In this document: in pieces, positions 36,147 through 51,022 of the stretch
How the letters are laid out: each line of letters begins with the position of its first letter
How positions within the stretch are numbered: position 1 is the stretch's first letter
Translations under genes and position numbers: made by a program
The notes under the pieces: generated by a model
What the model was told of the DNA's origin: nothing
The model's input: only the letters and a program-made list of their open reading frames with translations
The model's database searches: none
DNA from: Anabas testudineus
Taxonomy: Eukaryota; Chordata; Actinopteri; Anabantiformes; Anabantidae
Direction: 5' to 3'
Assembly (NCBI RefSeq): GCF_900324465.2
Contig: NC_046616.1
Span: 20,083,095 to 20,147,094, forward strand
Length of the DNA stretch: 64,000 bases

Positions 36147-37900
36147 ACAGTAGAAGGCGGCTTCTGAAAGCTTGGTCCTGTCTCGGGTGGATATTCTGCA
36201 ATTTAGATTTCAAAATAAAACACAAGGACATAAAGAAAATAAAAACTAATATTTTTTTCTATTTAATTTTGTTGACTTTGGCCCATGTCAAACTTTTGAG
36301 CCACGTTGTTCCTGGTTCCCCAGTCTTTTAAGATGTGTGCAGGGATGAAGCTAGTTCCATCAGTTGAATCACTTCACTGATCTCTATTTTCTTTTTTTTT
36401 TTAGCCTTATAAATCTCTGTTGGTACCCTGGATTGCATTCTTGCATTCTTAAGTAAATATAAATATCTGCACGTCTGTTTTGAAAATCTCTTGACATCAT
36501 GCTGCTGATATTCAGTGACTGTTCACTTTGTGGTTTGTGTGTTGGAGAAATGTTAAGTGCTTGTATTGGTTGATCTTAATGAGTGAGCAACACTTTATTG
36601 ACAAATGTCTGCTATCTGTGTGTGGCCAGTTGTACTTTATATTATCGGAAGAAAAAAGAACCCATATAATGCTCCTTGTTTTCAGATGAGGAGCATCCTA
36701 CTTTGGTGCAGGAATGTGTACACTGAAAGTTTCTGTATGCGTAGACATAATCGTGCAAGGTTGTGACATTAGGAAGCATAAACGTTAGAAAAATGTTTTA
36801 AGAAACGTATCACCCGACTTACAACTGATTTCAATTTAACATTAAGGTGGAGAACGTGTGGGATTTTCTTTTCCCTCCAGAGCGGGGCCTTAACATTTAG
36901 TTTCAGCAGTAGTGTACTGTACATTTTCCTTTTATTCTTTTTTTTTTTTTTTCTGTACTGTACCTCAAATTTTTCAGCTAGAGATTCAGGGAAAAGATGT
37001 CTAGAGATCAAATGCTCTTAAAGGTGGTCCCTCTCTTTCTTCTCTACAGAATGAGAATACAAACATACTGTATGTGTTCAAGTTTTTATCGACGCAATTT
37101 GCTTTACTTGTGTTTCTGTTACAGTGACTTTTATTTCCCTGTGTTCCCGGCTGTTCTAACAGGGGGTCTCTGTTTATGAAATTATGGAGGTAATGTAGCA
37201 TGTACTGCTTTTTAAACTTCTCTCTCTTTTTTTTTCTTAACATCATTATAATCTTGGCATTTTCTTCATCATTTTCATTGGATATAATTAACTATAACCT
37301 GTCCATGTCATCCTCAGAAAATGTAAGCTTTAATGTATCTGCATTTCTAACTGAGATCGCCTCAAAATGTAAGCTGTAGCATTATACTTAACTGATTTAG
37401 CGTTAACTGTATGAAAACTCCAGAGACTAGCCTATATGGTATATGTTTGTGACTTTTCTTTTTCTTTTTTAATTGCTTGCTGTCTTGTGTGTATGTGTAT
37501 GCAAGAGCGAAAGAACAGAGAGGGAGTATGACTGTGGAGCAATCAGAGTTATATAATGATATTGGAATATAGAAAATTTATGCAACAAAAAAAAAAAGGT
37601 TTTAAGTCACCCCTGAATTAAATATCTGTTGTATCAGAGGTTGCTATCACATTCTTAGATTTGATCATGTTCATTATTAAAGATATACTTATCTGTTGTT
37701 TCTGTTTTTTTATTATTGGAACATTGGTGTTTTTGTTTGTAAAGTCATTGTTATTTACACAGTTTAAAATCACATAAGCCTTTACATCCTGTATTTTAAT
37801 CATAGCGATTTCAAAAAGTATCCTGCAGGAATCTGTTTGGTTGCTTTCTGAAATATGGCTGTTTGGATATTTTGGTCTCAACGCCTAAAAGGCTGATTTC
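36147..37900 (+). other. ythdf1: ythdf1 3' UTR
   Basis: AT-rich non-coding sequence after the stop codon. The first AATAAA is at 36214-36219. Longer 3' ends are possible because the sequence stays T-rich to about 37,900, but the used site cannot be told from sequence. Confidence 0.5.
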
Positions 37901-38216
37901 TTGTTCCCACCTTTGTTCATTCAACTGTTTTTTGACATGTTTATCATGAAAATATTGGCTTTTCCTCACATTAGCTGTCTGGCTGAGGCCTCCAGCCACT
38001 GGACTCACAGATCAGAGGTCGTCCACGTTCTGCTCTGACTGTGCCTTAGTACACTGTTTGGCAACGAGCCCAATTGTCATCCTAGCATGAGCCATCATTC
38101 TTAGTATATATACTCAAAAAAGTTATCCAGGTGCAGGTCTAGAAAGTCTTTACTGGTGTGGCCAGAAGGGGGCACAAACTCACAGTCAAAGATGGATTGG
38201 ATTATGAAACATGACC

Positions 38217-38511
38217 TGATCTTCACCAAAGTCACAAATATGTCACAAATTAAACCAGTTCTGTAAGAAACAATGATCCAAAACTCCTCCTGGACGTGGT
38301 GCCAGTCTAATCCACAGCTGGTGAAAGTGTTTGCTGGAGGTCATTGTTGCCAAAGGTGGTTCAACCAGTTTTAAGACACTGTTTCACTTACTTTTTCCAC
38401 CACCGCTCTTTATGTTAGAGTGTGTTTAGTAAAGACATGTAAGATTGTGAGTGTGTTTCATCAGTTTAGAAATATTGTGTTTGTTGATATTTGTGACTTT
38501 GGTGAAGATCA
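38217..38511. repeat. Inverted repeat with 25-bp perfect arms
   Basis: The arm at 38217-38241 (core GATCTTCACCAAAGTCACAA) is repeated perfectly in reverse complement at 38487-38511, separated by 245 bp. The flanks are only weakly similar. It may be a decayed foldback element or MITE. No transposase or known family was recognised. Confidence 0.85.
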
Positions 38512-38784
38512 GATCATATGTTATGATCAAGTTATAAACAGAACCTTTACCTGTTGTTGCACTGACAAATACTTGTGATTGTGGGGCTACTCCTAGTTAC
38601 ACCTCTGCCTTTTTCTGGGCCAACTACAGAGAAGTTTAATTCAACAGGAACACCGTGAGACCACTCCTTACATGTTGCAGCAGTATGGTTTGGCATCAAC
38701 TTGAAACAAACTAGTGACCATGTTCATCAAGTGACTCAGTTAGTGTCTGTGTCTTGATCATGGGGTTTGGCTCAAAACAGCTCG

Positions 38785-38885
38785 TTGATGGTTGCAGCTT
38801 CTCCAATAAGAGGATTTGCTGCTTTTCTCTGTAAGCGTCATTATAAACTGAATATTTTAGGTGTAGGACTCGTAGTTAAACTCCT
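38785..38885. repeat. Fragment of a common fish repeat
   Basis: GGTTGCAGCTTCTCC followed by AGAGGATTTGCTGCTTTTCT and an AAACTGAATATTTTAGG-like part resembles the opposite end of the family copied at 23091-23395, in reverse orientation. The adjoining 96-residue open frame (38767-39057) overlaps it and is not a gene. Confidence 0.5.
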
Positions 38886-39150
38886 CCTAGCTGGACCCAT
38901 TCGTTATCAGCTAACAGTTGTTAGGGGCTTGTACTGGTTGATCCCAGATGAAATCTGCAAATTTAAGAATATTTATGAGAAAGAATCAAAAACCCTCTCA
39001 TGTGAGAAGTGGGAAAGGCTTAAAAATAATGCGCTGCCCATCAAAACAGATTCTTAGAAGTGGAATTGACTGACTTGTGGTTTATTAACCGGTGGTTGCA
39101 GCTCTAGCTGTTACATTTGTCTTTGTGAACTGGGGTGGATACTGTTATCT

Positions 39151-39151
39151 C

Positions 39152-39183
<32 letters not shown>
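39151..39183. repeat. (GA)n microsatellite
   Basis: GA dinucleotide run with one AAA interruption, about 240 bp from the mir-124 hairpin. Confidence 0.9.
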
Positions 39184-39422
39184 CCTATAAATCAACCCCA
39201 CAGATTTCCCATGAAAAATGCAGAGGAACCCCTGACTGAAGATGACTGATCAGTCAAAAGTATGAAATTACAATCAAATCTGCAGGAAAGGAAAATGGGT
39301 CATGAGCGTCAGGAAACAGGCAGCCTTTGTTCCTGGGAGCGCAGGCAGATGTTGTCCCCCTCTCTGCAGATGTTTCCCACAGAAGCTCTCCGTCTTCATG
39401 AATGATGCAGGACGTGCAGAGA

Positions 39423-39509
39423 GGGATTCCTCTCTTGGCATTCACCGCGTGCCTTAATTGTATGGCTAATAAATCAAGGTCCGCCGTGAACACGAGGAGC
39501 AGGAATCCT
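39423..39509 (-). ncRNA. mir124: microRNA precursor mir-124
   Basis: On the minus strand the window holds the complete mature miR-124-3p (seed AAGGCAC, 20-nt core at 39437-39456) and the 5p arm beginning CGTGTTCACGGCGGACC (39473-39494). The loop between them reads TTATTAGCCATACAAT, close to human MIR124-3. The stem extends outward: GGATTCCT at 39424-39431 pairs with AGGAATCC at 39501-39508. Human MIR124-3 lies near YTHDF1 in 20q13.33, so this is probably its orthologue. miR-124 is the dominant neuronal microRNA and represses non-neuronal transcripts. The host transcript would run on the minus strand from the CpG-rich patch at 39800-40400. Confidence 0.97.
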
Positions 39510-39539
39510 GGCCCTGATCGAGAAGCTGCATGAGCATCT

Positions 39540-39540
<1 letters not shown>

Positions 39541-39595
<55 letters not shown>
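39541..39595. repeat. (CA)n microsatellite
   Basis: A 55-base CA run 32 bp upstream (minus-strand sense) of the mir-124 hairpin, probably transcribed within its primary transcript. Confidence 0.97.
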
Positions 39596-39598
<3 letters not shown>

Positions 39599-39730
39599 GG
39601 AAATAAGAAAAGAAAACATCAACACAAATGATTTCATGGGTCTGGGCGCCATTGTAGTGCAATTTAAATGTCCTCACAGTGCGATCTGAAGCTGAGAGGC
39701 TGTGGTTTAAACACGGAGCTGATGCTGCTT

Positions 39731-39790
39731 CATCTTCTTCTTCTTCATCTTCTTCATCTTCTTCTTCTTCATCTTCTCCTTCTCCTTCTC
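39731..39790. repeat. CTT/CAT trinucleotide repeat
   Basis: Imperfect CTTCTT and CATCTT units. In translation it gives artificial Leu-rich or Asp/Glu-rich open frames that are not genes. Confidence 0.85.
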
Positions 39791-39799
39791 GTCCTTGTT

Positions 39800-40400
39800 G
39801 CTGTGGTCTCACATACTGAAGCTCCTCTTGTGTCTCCGGTCCAGCTCCACGCCTTCATGCCGCAACACGGCCGCCGGTTCCCAGGTCTGCAGCTCGGTGG
39901 AAACATCCCCTCTTACTGTGATCTGGTGGATCCGTGGAGTGAAGCAGGCCGAACAATGCCGTCCGCCGCGCCGAGGAGGGCGCACAGGCCCGCTGACGGT
40001 GTCCGCTCAGACTTGGAGTCAGGACCGACCGAGGCGCGCTTCAGCTCGGTGATGCCTTCTGGTTTAAATACGTAGCAGACTAGCTGTCGCTTTTCTGGAT
40101 TATTTCACATTTCTCCACATCAAGCTTAAACCCCCCGTCCTGATTTGCGTGTGGCTTTCATGTCCTGGTCCTCATAGGCTGAAGCAGTAACGTCATGACG
40201 TGAACCCAGCGATCAAACGCTGAATGCGGCCCCATTACAGCGTCTGACAGTTTAGATTCACACAACGTACCCGAGCTGCTCCCGGTCGTACTGGGTTTTT
40301 TCCTCTGTGCGCACGGAGAAGCACTGCGGCTGCACCAGGCGCTGACCGGGGTCCTGAAACCGGAGCCGCGACGCATCCACGGACAAATCAAATCTAGTCG
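39800..40400 (-). promoter_or_regulatory. CpG-rich patch, candidate mir-124 host promoter
   Basis: A GC- and CpG-rich block of about 600 bp surrounded by AT-rich DNA, 300 bp upstream of the mir-124 hairpin in its transcriptional direction. No gene starts here on either strand, while ythdf1 and slc17a9 both end facing it. Mammalian MIR124 loci have CpG-island promoters, so this is the likely promoter of the primary transcript. Function is inferred from position and composition only. Confidence 0.5.
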
Positions 40401-41851
40401 TTCAGTTTCAGTAGTTCATAGAGCTGTGCTGTCTCCTGCTGCAGTCTCATTTAGTTTGGAGAAAACAAAATGCAGTTTACAAAGGAAACTTGGTTGCAAA
40501 TTTAGGTTTTAATGACAAACGTTTATTATTTCACATGATTTCTGAGCACAGCTTCACATGTTGTCTCTGTATTAATGCTGGTACACAGTGGTTGTAGAAA
40601 CAGTGTTGTAATGTTTGTGCCACAGATATACAGTATTATTTCACAGCACTAAAGAAATAGGAGGTAACATTTGGAGTTTTAAGGAAAGTACTGTGCAATA
40701 AAATCCAAAATAATAGATAAATAGAAAACACACATGTTCCAACATAAAGAGAGGTTTTCATACATATATTAATATATCACAAATATATATAAATATCTCC
40801 CACAGGTATATGTACAAAAAAGTGGGACACACAACATAACCAAACTGTATAAAAGCACAGAAATGATACAGTGGATTTGACAATTTGACAGTGGACCAAA
40901 CACAGGCGGATATTTTTACCAGCGTAAACTAAAGTAAAACATTATCAAATGAATTGTTCTTTATTAGCGACAACAGACTTGCCAGTAAGGCTTCCAAAGT
41001 AATGAGCAGTTAAAAGATGTGTCTGGTGTATCTTATACTTTGATTATACATAGTAAATCCTTAGATGAGCCAAAAGAAACAATGCATTTGTACGGTGTAT
41101 CCAAAGCCTGAAACTGTATCTTATTCCTCTGAGCGTCACTGTAGCTAAAAAACATTAACTAAGTGATTACAATTAACATTGGGACTATAGTTTATTTAGA
41201 ACCAGTCTTTCAGATGTTGTTCAGGTGCTGTACAAACTCAGTTCAGCACCAAATCCCCAGTCAGCTTTTTATAGAGAAATCAGAAAGTACTGACAGACAG
41301 ATGTATGCATTCTTGCATTTGGTCTTTTCATGGCATTTATATTAAAAAAAAAAAAAAGTTTTGTGCAAAATATATATTGTTCTTTCCATGTTGAAACTGC
41401 CCAAGGTTTTGGCCCAACTCTCAAGTAGGTAAAGTCTCATGTAAACAGAGTTTGGCTGTTAACTACCTACAGTAATGTGTCATGTTTAGATGTAATGGCG
41501 AGCAGCAGCATACAGTTTGCATATATGTAAACAGTCCTGTGTGGAAATCAATCTCTTTACAATAAATATTTATGCAGTCATAAGTATCTGACAGTTTTAT
41601 CCAGACTGACTTACAGTGGATTCACATGAACAAAAACCTGCCTGCAAAATTCAAGCAGGGCTCTGTTTCAGCTAAAACTGCAGTGGTGCACTGATCCCTG
41701 AGCACTGTGCTGTGATGTTTTTCTTTTTTTCTATTATGTTTCAGCATCAGAACAATCAACAGATTCTGACAGATTCGTGTGTGTGGAGGTAATTATAAAA
41801 CCTAGTCTCACAAATCAGACACCAGCTGGTATTTGCAACAAAAGGTAAGGG
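40400..41851. other. Spacer and slc17a9 3' UTR
   Basis: AT-rich non-coding sequence leading into the slc17a9 stop codon on the minus strand. It holds many TATA/ATAT runs (about 40,760-40,800) and a poly-A tract at 41342-41357. No coding exon was seen. Confidence 0.5.
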
Positions 41852-44800
41852 TCAAATCACCATAACCTCACTGTAATGTTTCAGGTCGACCCGACGAGCA
41901 CCTCCAAAGACAAGGAAGATCCCAAGACCTGTGGTATTTACTAAAGCGATGAGGGAGAAAACTGTGGCCCACGACAGGGTGACCTCAATCAAGTAGCCTG
42001 ATGAAGAGACCAGCACCAGTCCTGTGCAACACATAGGAGATCAATTAGTTCTGTGCTCCACACGTTTTCTATGAAGAGCAGTGAAATCTATGTTTAATAC
42101 TTACCCATAAAAGCACCCAGCATGTTCATAAAACCTGCCACAGAAGGGGAATATTGGTAAAATCATTACATAAACAAACATAAGTTATACTGAAATATAG
42201 ACTGCTGGAAACTCACCATAGAGGGCGCCTGCACACGACGGAGCGAGATCCTGCACATTCACAGACACACCACTGAAACACATTGAAACTCATCATGTGC
42301 ACGTTCACAGCACTTTGAACAAGAATGACACTGATTTACAACACCGTAGAGGATTGGAAGGATAATTCTTGTGTGATCCTATATTTTCAATATTGTCAAC
42401 AAATCCCATGAAAAGACTAAAACCAACATTGACTTGATCAAACCAAGCGAGTCTGTTTGGTTGAAGTGTTTCTCAAACTAAGAAAACACTGCAGCCGCCA
42501 CACAGGGTGACATATTCCATCAATGTGAACATAGACTGTTTATTATTAATGAAACCCACAGACTGCAGCCTGTTAGTGTTAATACATCAGTGCACAACAT
42601 GGACATTAATCGACTGCTGAGTAAACTCAAATACACCACACTGCCCACTGAATTGGTTTAGCCTTCCAGTTTTTAAAGAAATGGATCTTTAGGAGGAAAT
42701 GTTCTAATAGGTCCAAGATTTTTCTCCAGTTAAATGCCAACTATCAAAACATCCTCTTTTCGTTTCATGCTAAAAATCGAAGTGATTTTATTAGTATTTT
42801 GTAAATTTAAATGATGTAAGTATTAGTAAGTATGTAAATTAACTGAAAAATGAACGCATTCTCGGGCAATAGTTTAATCCAGTATTGGTCCATCTATATT
42901 TAATTTCTGTACTAATTACTTGAGATTGTAACAGATTACACACAAATACAGATTCTGATTAATAATCAAAACATACCCGCTGGTGAAGGTGGATAAACCC
43001 ACAGCAACAGAAATGAAAATCACAGCAGAGGTAAATGTGACAGCTCCAGACAGAAGCATTATAAATATACTTGAGACGCCCATGGCAATAGACTAAGGAG
43101 AGAGCGAGAGAGAGGGAGAGACATGCAGGTAAGATACCTAAAGGCACAGTCTAAGATTTGAAACACAAATACAGCCACATAATCAAAATTCACAACACAG
43201 GACTGCAGCCTGCTATCACTCAGTGACTCACATTAATATTTAATATTTATTAATGTAACATTTAATATTAGTTTACAGTGATAAGAGATTAAATGATGCT
43301 ATTTGTTTACATTATGGCAAAGACAGTCGCTGTACACTGGATACATTATTATTATTAATGAACAATCACAACAGTTTTTTTCTGTACTTACCTGCATTAG
43401 TTTTCTTACAGATGCTACACTATATCCTACAGAAAGATTAAAAGATACAAATTTTTTTTCAAAGATATTGAACTCCCATCCACAACAAATGTTTTTACAT
43501 AACAGTTTATTAATACCTCGGTTGATGAGAAAATCAGAAATGTATCCTCCACCAAGCGCTGATGGAATTGCAGCTAGCCACGGAGTTACATTGTACACCC
43601 AACTCTGCAAGAAAAGACAGATTGAAGGACGCCAGTAACAACTTTTAATATGAACTCTGAACAATAAAGTCGCTTCAGGCCGTTTAAAGACATGACAATC
43701 TAGCAGCCAGTTCAGGATGTTTAAGCTAAATATTAACATACGGCAGAGAAAACTAATACCGTGGCATGTGGAAATGACTCCTTGAAGTATGTTGGCAACC
43801 ATGACAGTAACGTGTAAGAAGTGCTGCACATGCACATGTGAGCAAAGACCATGGCCCTGAGAGAGAAGATGACAATGAAACAGAGGGTGGGACAGGGTTA
43901 GAGCTGGTGACTCAATCATTAGTAAGTAGTGAAGGATTAAAGAACAGGGAGGCAAACATGTACCAGACAGACGGCTTCTTGAAAAGTCTCAGCCAGTGCG
44001 CTTTTGACAAACTCCACTCAGAGCCACTATTTGTTCCCAGCGGCTTGGAGGCTACGTCACCTGAGCCAGAGATTGCACGTTATACTGCTGTATATCATAA
44101 AAGAGTGATTTGACAAACGAGAGCAGACACCCACACTTTCAGTTCTGTAACTGTGGCACAGATGTGCTGGAGCTTCACTAAGGGGTCCACAAAGAATTCA
44201 TCCTGAAGGCGACATAAACATGTCGACTAAATTTTATGACAATTAATCCTATAACTGTTGAGCTATTTCAGTCTGGACCAATGTAAAGGACAGGCTGATC
44301 AAGCACCAACAGAAACGTGTCACTCATGTGGCTTCACATGCTGTATGTAGAGGCAGATTTAACGAGGGCCGTCTTTCTACTCTGACTCCTCAATTAACAA
44401 GTGTATGGTTACTGTACCTTTTAGTAAACACAGCCAAACAATGAGTGCCCAGAGTCCGGACAGGAATCCAACTCCGTAAAACATGCTTTCCCAGCCGTAC
44501 CTGTCCATCAACAGAGACCCCATGCCACCTGCTAACAATGTTCTGAACAGAGAGAAAAAGGGTGACACACACTATGACACCAGTGTTATTGTGTACATGT
44601 GTTTGCACAACGTACCCAAGATGACTACCGCTGCTCATGATGCTCATTAAAAAACCCCTCTCCCCTTCCACTACACGCTGTGAGCAAAGGCTTGCCAAAG
44701 ATGGGAAAAAGACGCCTGTAGACATCGAAAGTAAAATGTAAAATCTGTTAAAAGACTACTGTTGAAAATCAATGAATCATGAACATAAACAAGATTCATA

Positions 44801-46912
44801 CTTCCCAAAACGCTGCTCCTTTACCCTTATTTCTATTTCAGGTGCAGTACTCACCCTGCAATAGTCCCAGAAGGAATCTAGCCACAGTCATGAGAGCGAG
44901 GGTGTGAGACCCGAGCTGGGCCAGAAGAGGGGTACAAGCTGTGATCAGAGCCCACAAGATTGTGGAGATGAACAGGATGCACTCTCCTCCCACTCTGTTG
45001 CAACAAACAGTGACTGACTTTAATCCACACTGTATAAAAGTTGGTAAACACCATGCGTTAACCAGTGTGAAGTGATGCTACATTATTCTACCAGCTGATT
45101 TTCTTACTTGTCACTGGCATGTCCTCCAAGGATCTGTGTGAAACAGTAACCCCAGAAGAATCCACCCAGGACCATCCCAGAATCGATCTTGCTCCAGTGA
45201 AAAGTGGCGGCCATTGACACGGCACAGATTGGCATAGCCATCCTCGCACAGTAGAGGAGGCAAGTGCCAACAAACAGCACCGGGATCCATTTTTGAGCCA
45301 CAGGTCTGTAAGCATGAAGTGAAGAACTGTCGTCAAAGTAGCTTTAACTACAGAACAAGGTCTATAGCCATTCTGTCATCTCTGTGAGGCTGCACCGAGG
45401 CACAGCAGTGCATTGAGCTAGGTACAGAGTTTACTTAAACTTGGTGCTAGTTGGTAATTACAGGGATCATTAAAGATATTACAATTCAACCAGTGTTAAA
45501 CATCGTTGATGATTGATTTTAACATTCATTCATATGAATGTTTGTACAAAATATCCCAGTTAATGCAAAATAGTGAGCTAATCTAAATGAGGCTGGTATC
45601 GCTAAATCAGGGTGAATTAGAGCAATATGAGACTCTGTGAAACCTATGTGACTCTGTACAACACTGTACTGTACTCACATGGTTTTCCGTTTCATACCAG
45701 GAAGCAGAATACAGATGTCACATACATGTACAAACACAGCGTTCCTCTCATGAATGTTTGGCTTCCTCAGTGTTCAGGTTTCCCCGTAAATAATCAGTGG
45801 AGCTGACGTCAGGTGACTGTAGAGGACAGTCAGCACTTCTTTAGTTTCTCAAGTAGTTCATGCAAAGCAGGAGTAAAATGTGTTTGACATCATTATCCTA
45901 CTGCAGTGTGAATACTTCTTTACGAAGATGCAAAACGGACTGTATTATGAAATGTAGAAGTACTTCTCAGTGGTCAGGGTGTGGTCGATTTAACGCTGGT
46001 GTCTAAATCCACGAAAGGCAAAACATCCCCCCAGACTGGAATAATCCCACCCTCACGTTTCAGTGTTGGTTTGAGACAAACAGCAGAGAAATCACATCTG
46101 CCCCTCAGGCATAAATGCCAAACTGATCCACTGTGAAATGCTGACATGTCTTAACAAACTCAAATAGTTTGGCACAGTTTGTCGTCCTGAGGAGTGGTTT
46201 AGTGAGAGTACTTATGCTGATTGGAGTCTTGTGTTAGGAAATTCTGCATCTGTGATGAAGTAGCTTTTCTCTCGGCGAATAGAGTCTGCTGTATTGATCT
46301 GCTGATGGTGCAGTCACTTTTTATACAAGTGGTTCAGTTTCTGTAAAGCGTGTTAGGGTGCCATGCACTGCCCACTTTGAAACCTTGTCCCACCATGATT
46401 TGATGCTGAGAAAGCCGCTCTTTACTTAGAACATTCATTTCACTTTCTTAACAAGGTTTAAACAGTTTGGACCAAGCAGCAAATTACAGGTGGATGCCAG
46501 CCTGAACTTGAAGAGCAAGTATTCCCTGCTGTCCCAAACACTGGGACAGGACACCTTTGGTATGTGTCCTGTCCCAGTGTCCCAAAGAAGAAGAAGAGCC
46601 CAATATTAGCAGTAATTCACCCTGAGAGTAAGGAAACTAAAATATATGAAAGTACACATAGTAAGGTATCTGGAATATTTGTATCAGTCAGTGATCATAC
46701 TTTCTGTTCACTACAAAAAATCATGTACCATTTAATGTACTATAGACTAAAGAAAGATATAACTGGATGAGTGTCTAGAAGTCTCACCTGGGCCACAGGT
46801 TTTGGTTTTCTTGCTCTTCTTCAGTAGATTCATTGGCTGTGGAAACCCTAAGATCCAGCCGGTAGTCACTGAAATCATTCTTGCTGCTTTCTGTTGTGAG
46901 CTTGTCAGCCAT
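41852..46912 (-). CDS. slc17a9: Vesicular nucleotide transporter SLC17A9 (VNUT)
   Basis: Major-facilitator transporter that loads ATP and other nucleotides into secretory vesicles in exchange with membrane potential and chloride. Thirteen minus-strand exons join in frame: 46788-46912, 45108-45305, 44855-44994, 44616-44715, 44418-44542, 43964-44060, 43760-43856, 43517-43604, 43392-43426, 42977-43092, 42217-42272, 42105-42134, 41852-42021, giving 458 residues (human about 436). The ATG at 46912 is preceded directly by an in-frame TGA, which fixes the start. An acidic N terminus (NESTEEEQENQN) precedes TM1 (GTCLLYCARMAMPICAVSM). Other landmarks are FFWGYCFTQILGGH, GVFFPSLASL, SWLPTYFKESFP, NVTPWLAAIPSALGGGYISD, SVNVQDLAPSCAGALYG and LVFGGARRVDL. 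The exon count and phases agree with the vertebrate gene. It lies 1.6 kb downstream of gid8 on the same strand. Confidence 0.96.
44126..44290. repeat. Common fish interspersed repeat in a slc17a9 intron
   Basis: The sequence around GAATTCATCCTGAAGG, AAATTTTATGACAATTAATC and GTTGAGCTATTTCAGTCTGG matches a repeat motif I recognise from many teleost introns. It lies between the exons at 43964-44060 and 44418-44542 and carries a short open frame that does not fit the reading phase. Confidence 0.6.
46539..46579. repeat. Perfect 16-bp hairpin in slc17a9 intron 1
   Basis: CACTGGGACAGGACAC at 46539-46554 and its exact reverse complement at 46564-46579 are separated by a 9-base loop. Near-complementary TCCCAAA/TGTCCCA sequence outside the arms suggests a slightly longer original palindrome. 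Confidence 0.9.
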
Positions 46913-48492
46913 TCAAACCACATTCCTCTTATCTGTGCAGCGTTTGAAACGGAAACTGTAGTTATACATCGTATGCCCACAGACAGGGCAAACTGGTAAA
47001 ACCTGTTGACTCTACAATGCACCTGGATGTGATTTGCAAGACTCACAACAGAGGTCTTCCTGGTGGTTTCCCTGGTAATTACATTTGCATTTTGCTCCAA
47101 CATGCATCCTGTTTTACTGTTTATTAAAACCAGCCTAAAGGTTTTAAAGTACAACCAAAATTGCTGCTTTTTCTCTTTTAAATCACTTTTGGACACTAAA
47201 TACAGGGGAATTCTCCCCTTAGAAATTGCATATATGCACACAGACAGCTGTTTTATTGTTCATAAAAGTTTTGTTTATTTTAATATCTGCAAATCTGATC
47301 TTAAAAATGCTGAATAATAAAAGGGATGTGAGCTCTCTGGGTCTCAGTATTTGACAAAGCCAATACCTATATATAGACAATACAACCTTAAAAGAAAGTA
47401 AGGATGGACAAGTAGCAGCAAATTTGTTTTTATATAAAAATAATTAAAAAAACAAAACAAGCACAAGTACTTTCTCCCACTGGAAAAAAAAGATACACTT
47501 GCATGCACTTAAAGTGAAAATACTAACGGTTTTTAAAGTGGAGAAATGGACAGCAGGTTCTAGAGCCACTCAGTTCAGATTTAAAGTGTCAGTGTTATTG
47601 ATCATCATTAATGATTATCAACAAAGCAAATGCACCAAATGAGTCTGAACGGATTGCAAATATGAGAGTTTACAGAAACCACCCATAAATGACAGCATTT
47701 CTTCCACACAGCTGCCCTTTCTCTCAAGCAGATTGTTACTATAACCTCTTCCACCAACCCCCCCCTCCTTCCCTAACGGGACAACACTCTTCTCTAATTT
47801 GAGTCACCTTCTCAAACAAACACACTTGTGAAATTACGAGGCAGTCCATCCCATAAACATATAGTATTGTAGAGATACAGCAACAGTAGAAAACAAGAGA
47901 TTGATTGTATAGCCAACTGCTAACATAATCCTGAATAAAATTATACAACTTTATATTAAAATTATAAGTGTGTATTTCTGTTAAATTAAATAAAAAGAAA
48001 AATCAGTAACATTTGTTTAAGAATTCACACTTATTAATGATCTGAATCACTCCTTACAGTTGTAGTTCTCTCCATCCTGCAGAGCCTTGATTCTGGCTTC
48101 ACACACACACACACACACAAACACAAACACACACACACACACACACACACACTAGATATTATCTTGGTGGGGAAAACTGATTACAATAAATAATACTTCT
48201 TGCTTAGGCTTTAGAAAGACTAAATATAAAAAAGCAATTTAAATTTTGTTGTCTCCCAAGATATATCTCAAAATCCAGGATCAGTATTTAAATAATTTCT
48301 GCTATTTTGCAAATAGAGCGATTTACATTTAACACAATGGGTTAAATTTTACTTCTCATGAATGAAACATGAAGAAAAAAAACAAAACAATGTAGCATTT
48401 ATTTATACATATATGTTACCTGGTTGTCACACAGTCACTGACTGATCATAAATAAAGGGGACGTGGAAGGTGGTTGTTCTTGGATGTTATGT
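46913..48492. other. Spacer between slc17a9 and gid8
   Basis: Holds the slc17a9 promoter (minus strand, just right of 46912) and the gid8 3' UTR (just left of 48493). No TATA box or CpG island is evident by the slc17a9 start. A (CA)n run lies at 48100-48153. No further exon was seen. Confidence 0.5.
48100..48153. repeat. (CA)n microsatellite
   Basis: CA repeat with two A insertions, probably within the gid8 3' UTR. Confidence 0.93.

Positions 48493-51022
<2,530 letters not shown>

Noticed and set aside
39474-39812. Acidic open frame (EDEEEEDEEDEEEE) on the minus strand
   Set aside because: It is the translation of a CTT/CAT repeat running into a CA microsatellite.
39668-40391. Open frames in the CpG-rich patch, including a minus-strand stretch with QPQCFSVRTEEKTQYDRE between an AG and a GT, and another with FKPEGITELKRA
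   Set aside because: The two stretches look coding-like, but the available splice sites do not join them in phase, and neither matches a protein I know. The GC-rich composition explains the open frames.
44126-44245. Minus-strand peptide DEFFVDPLVKLQHICATV as a slc17a9 exon
   Set aside because: Joining it to the preceding exon gives an immediate stop, the exon at 43964-44060 fits the phase instead, and the sequence is part of a common fish repeat.
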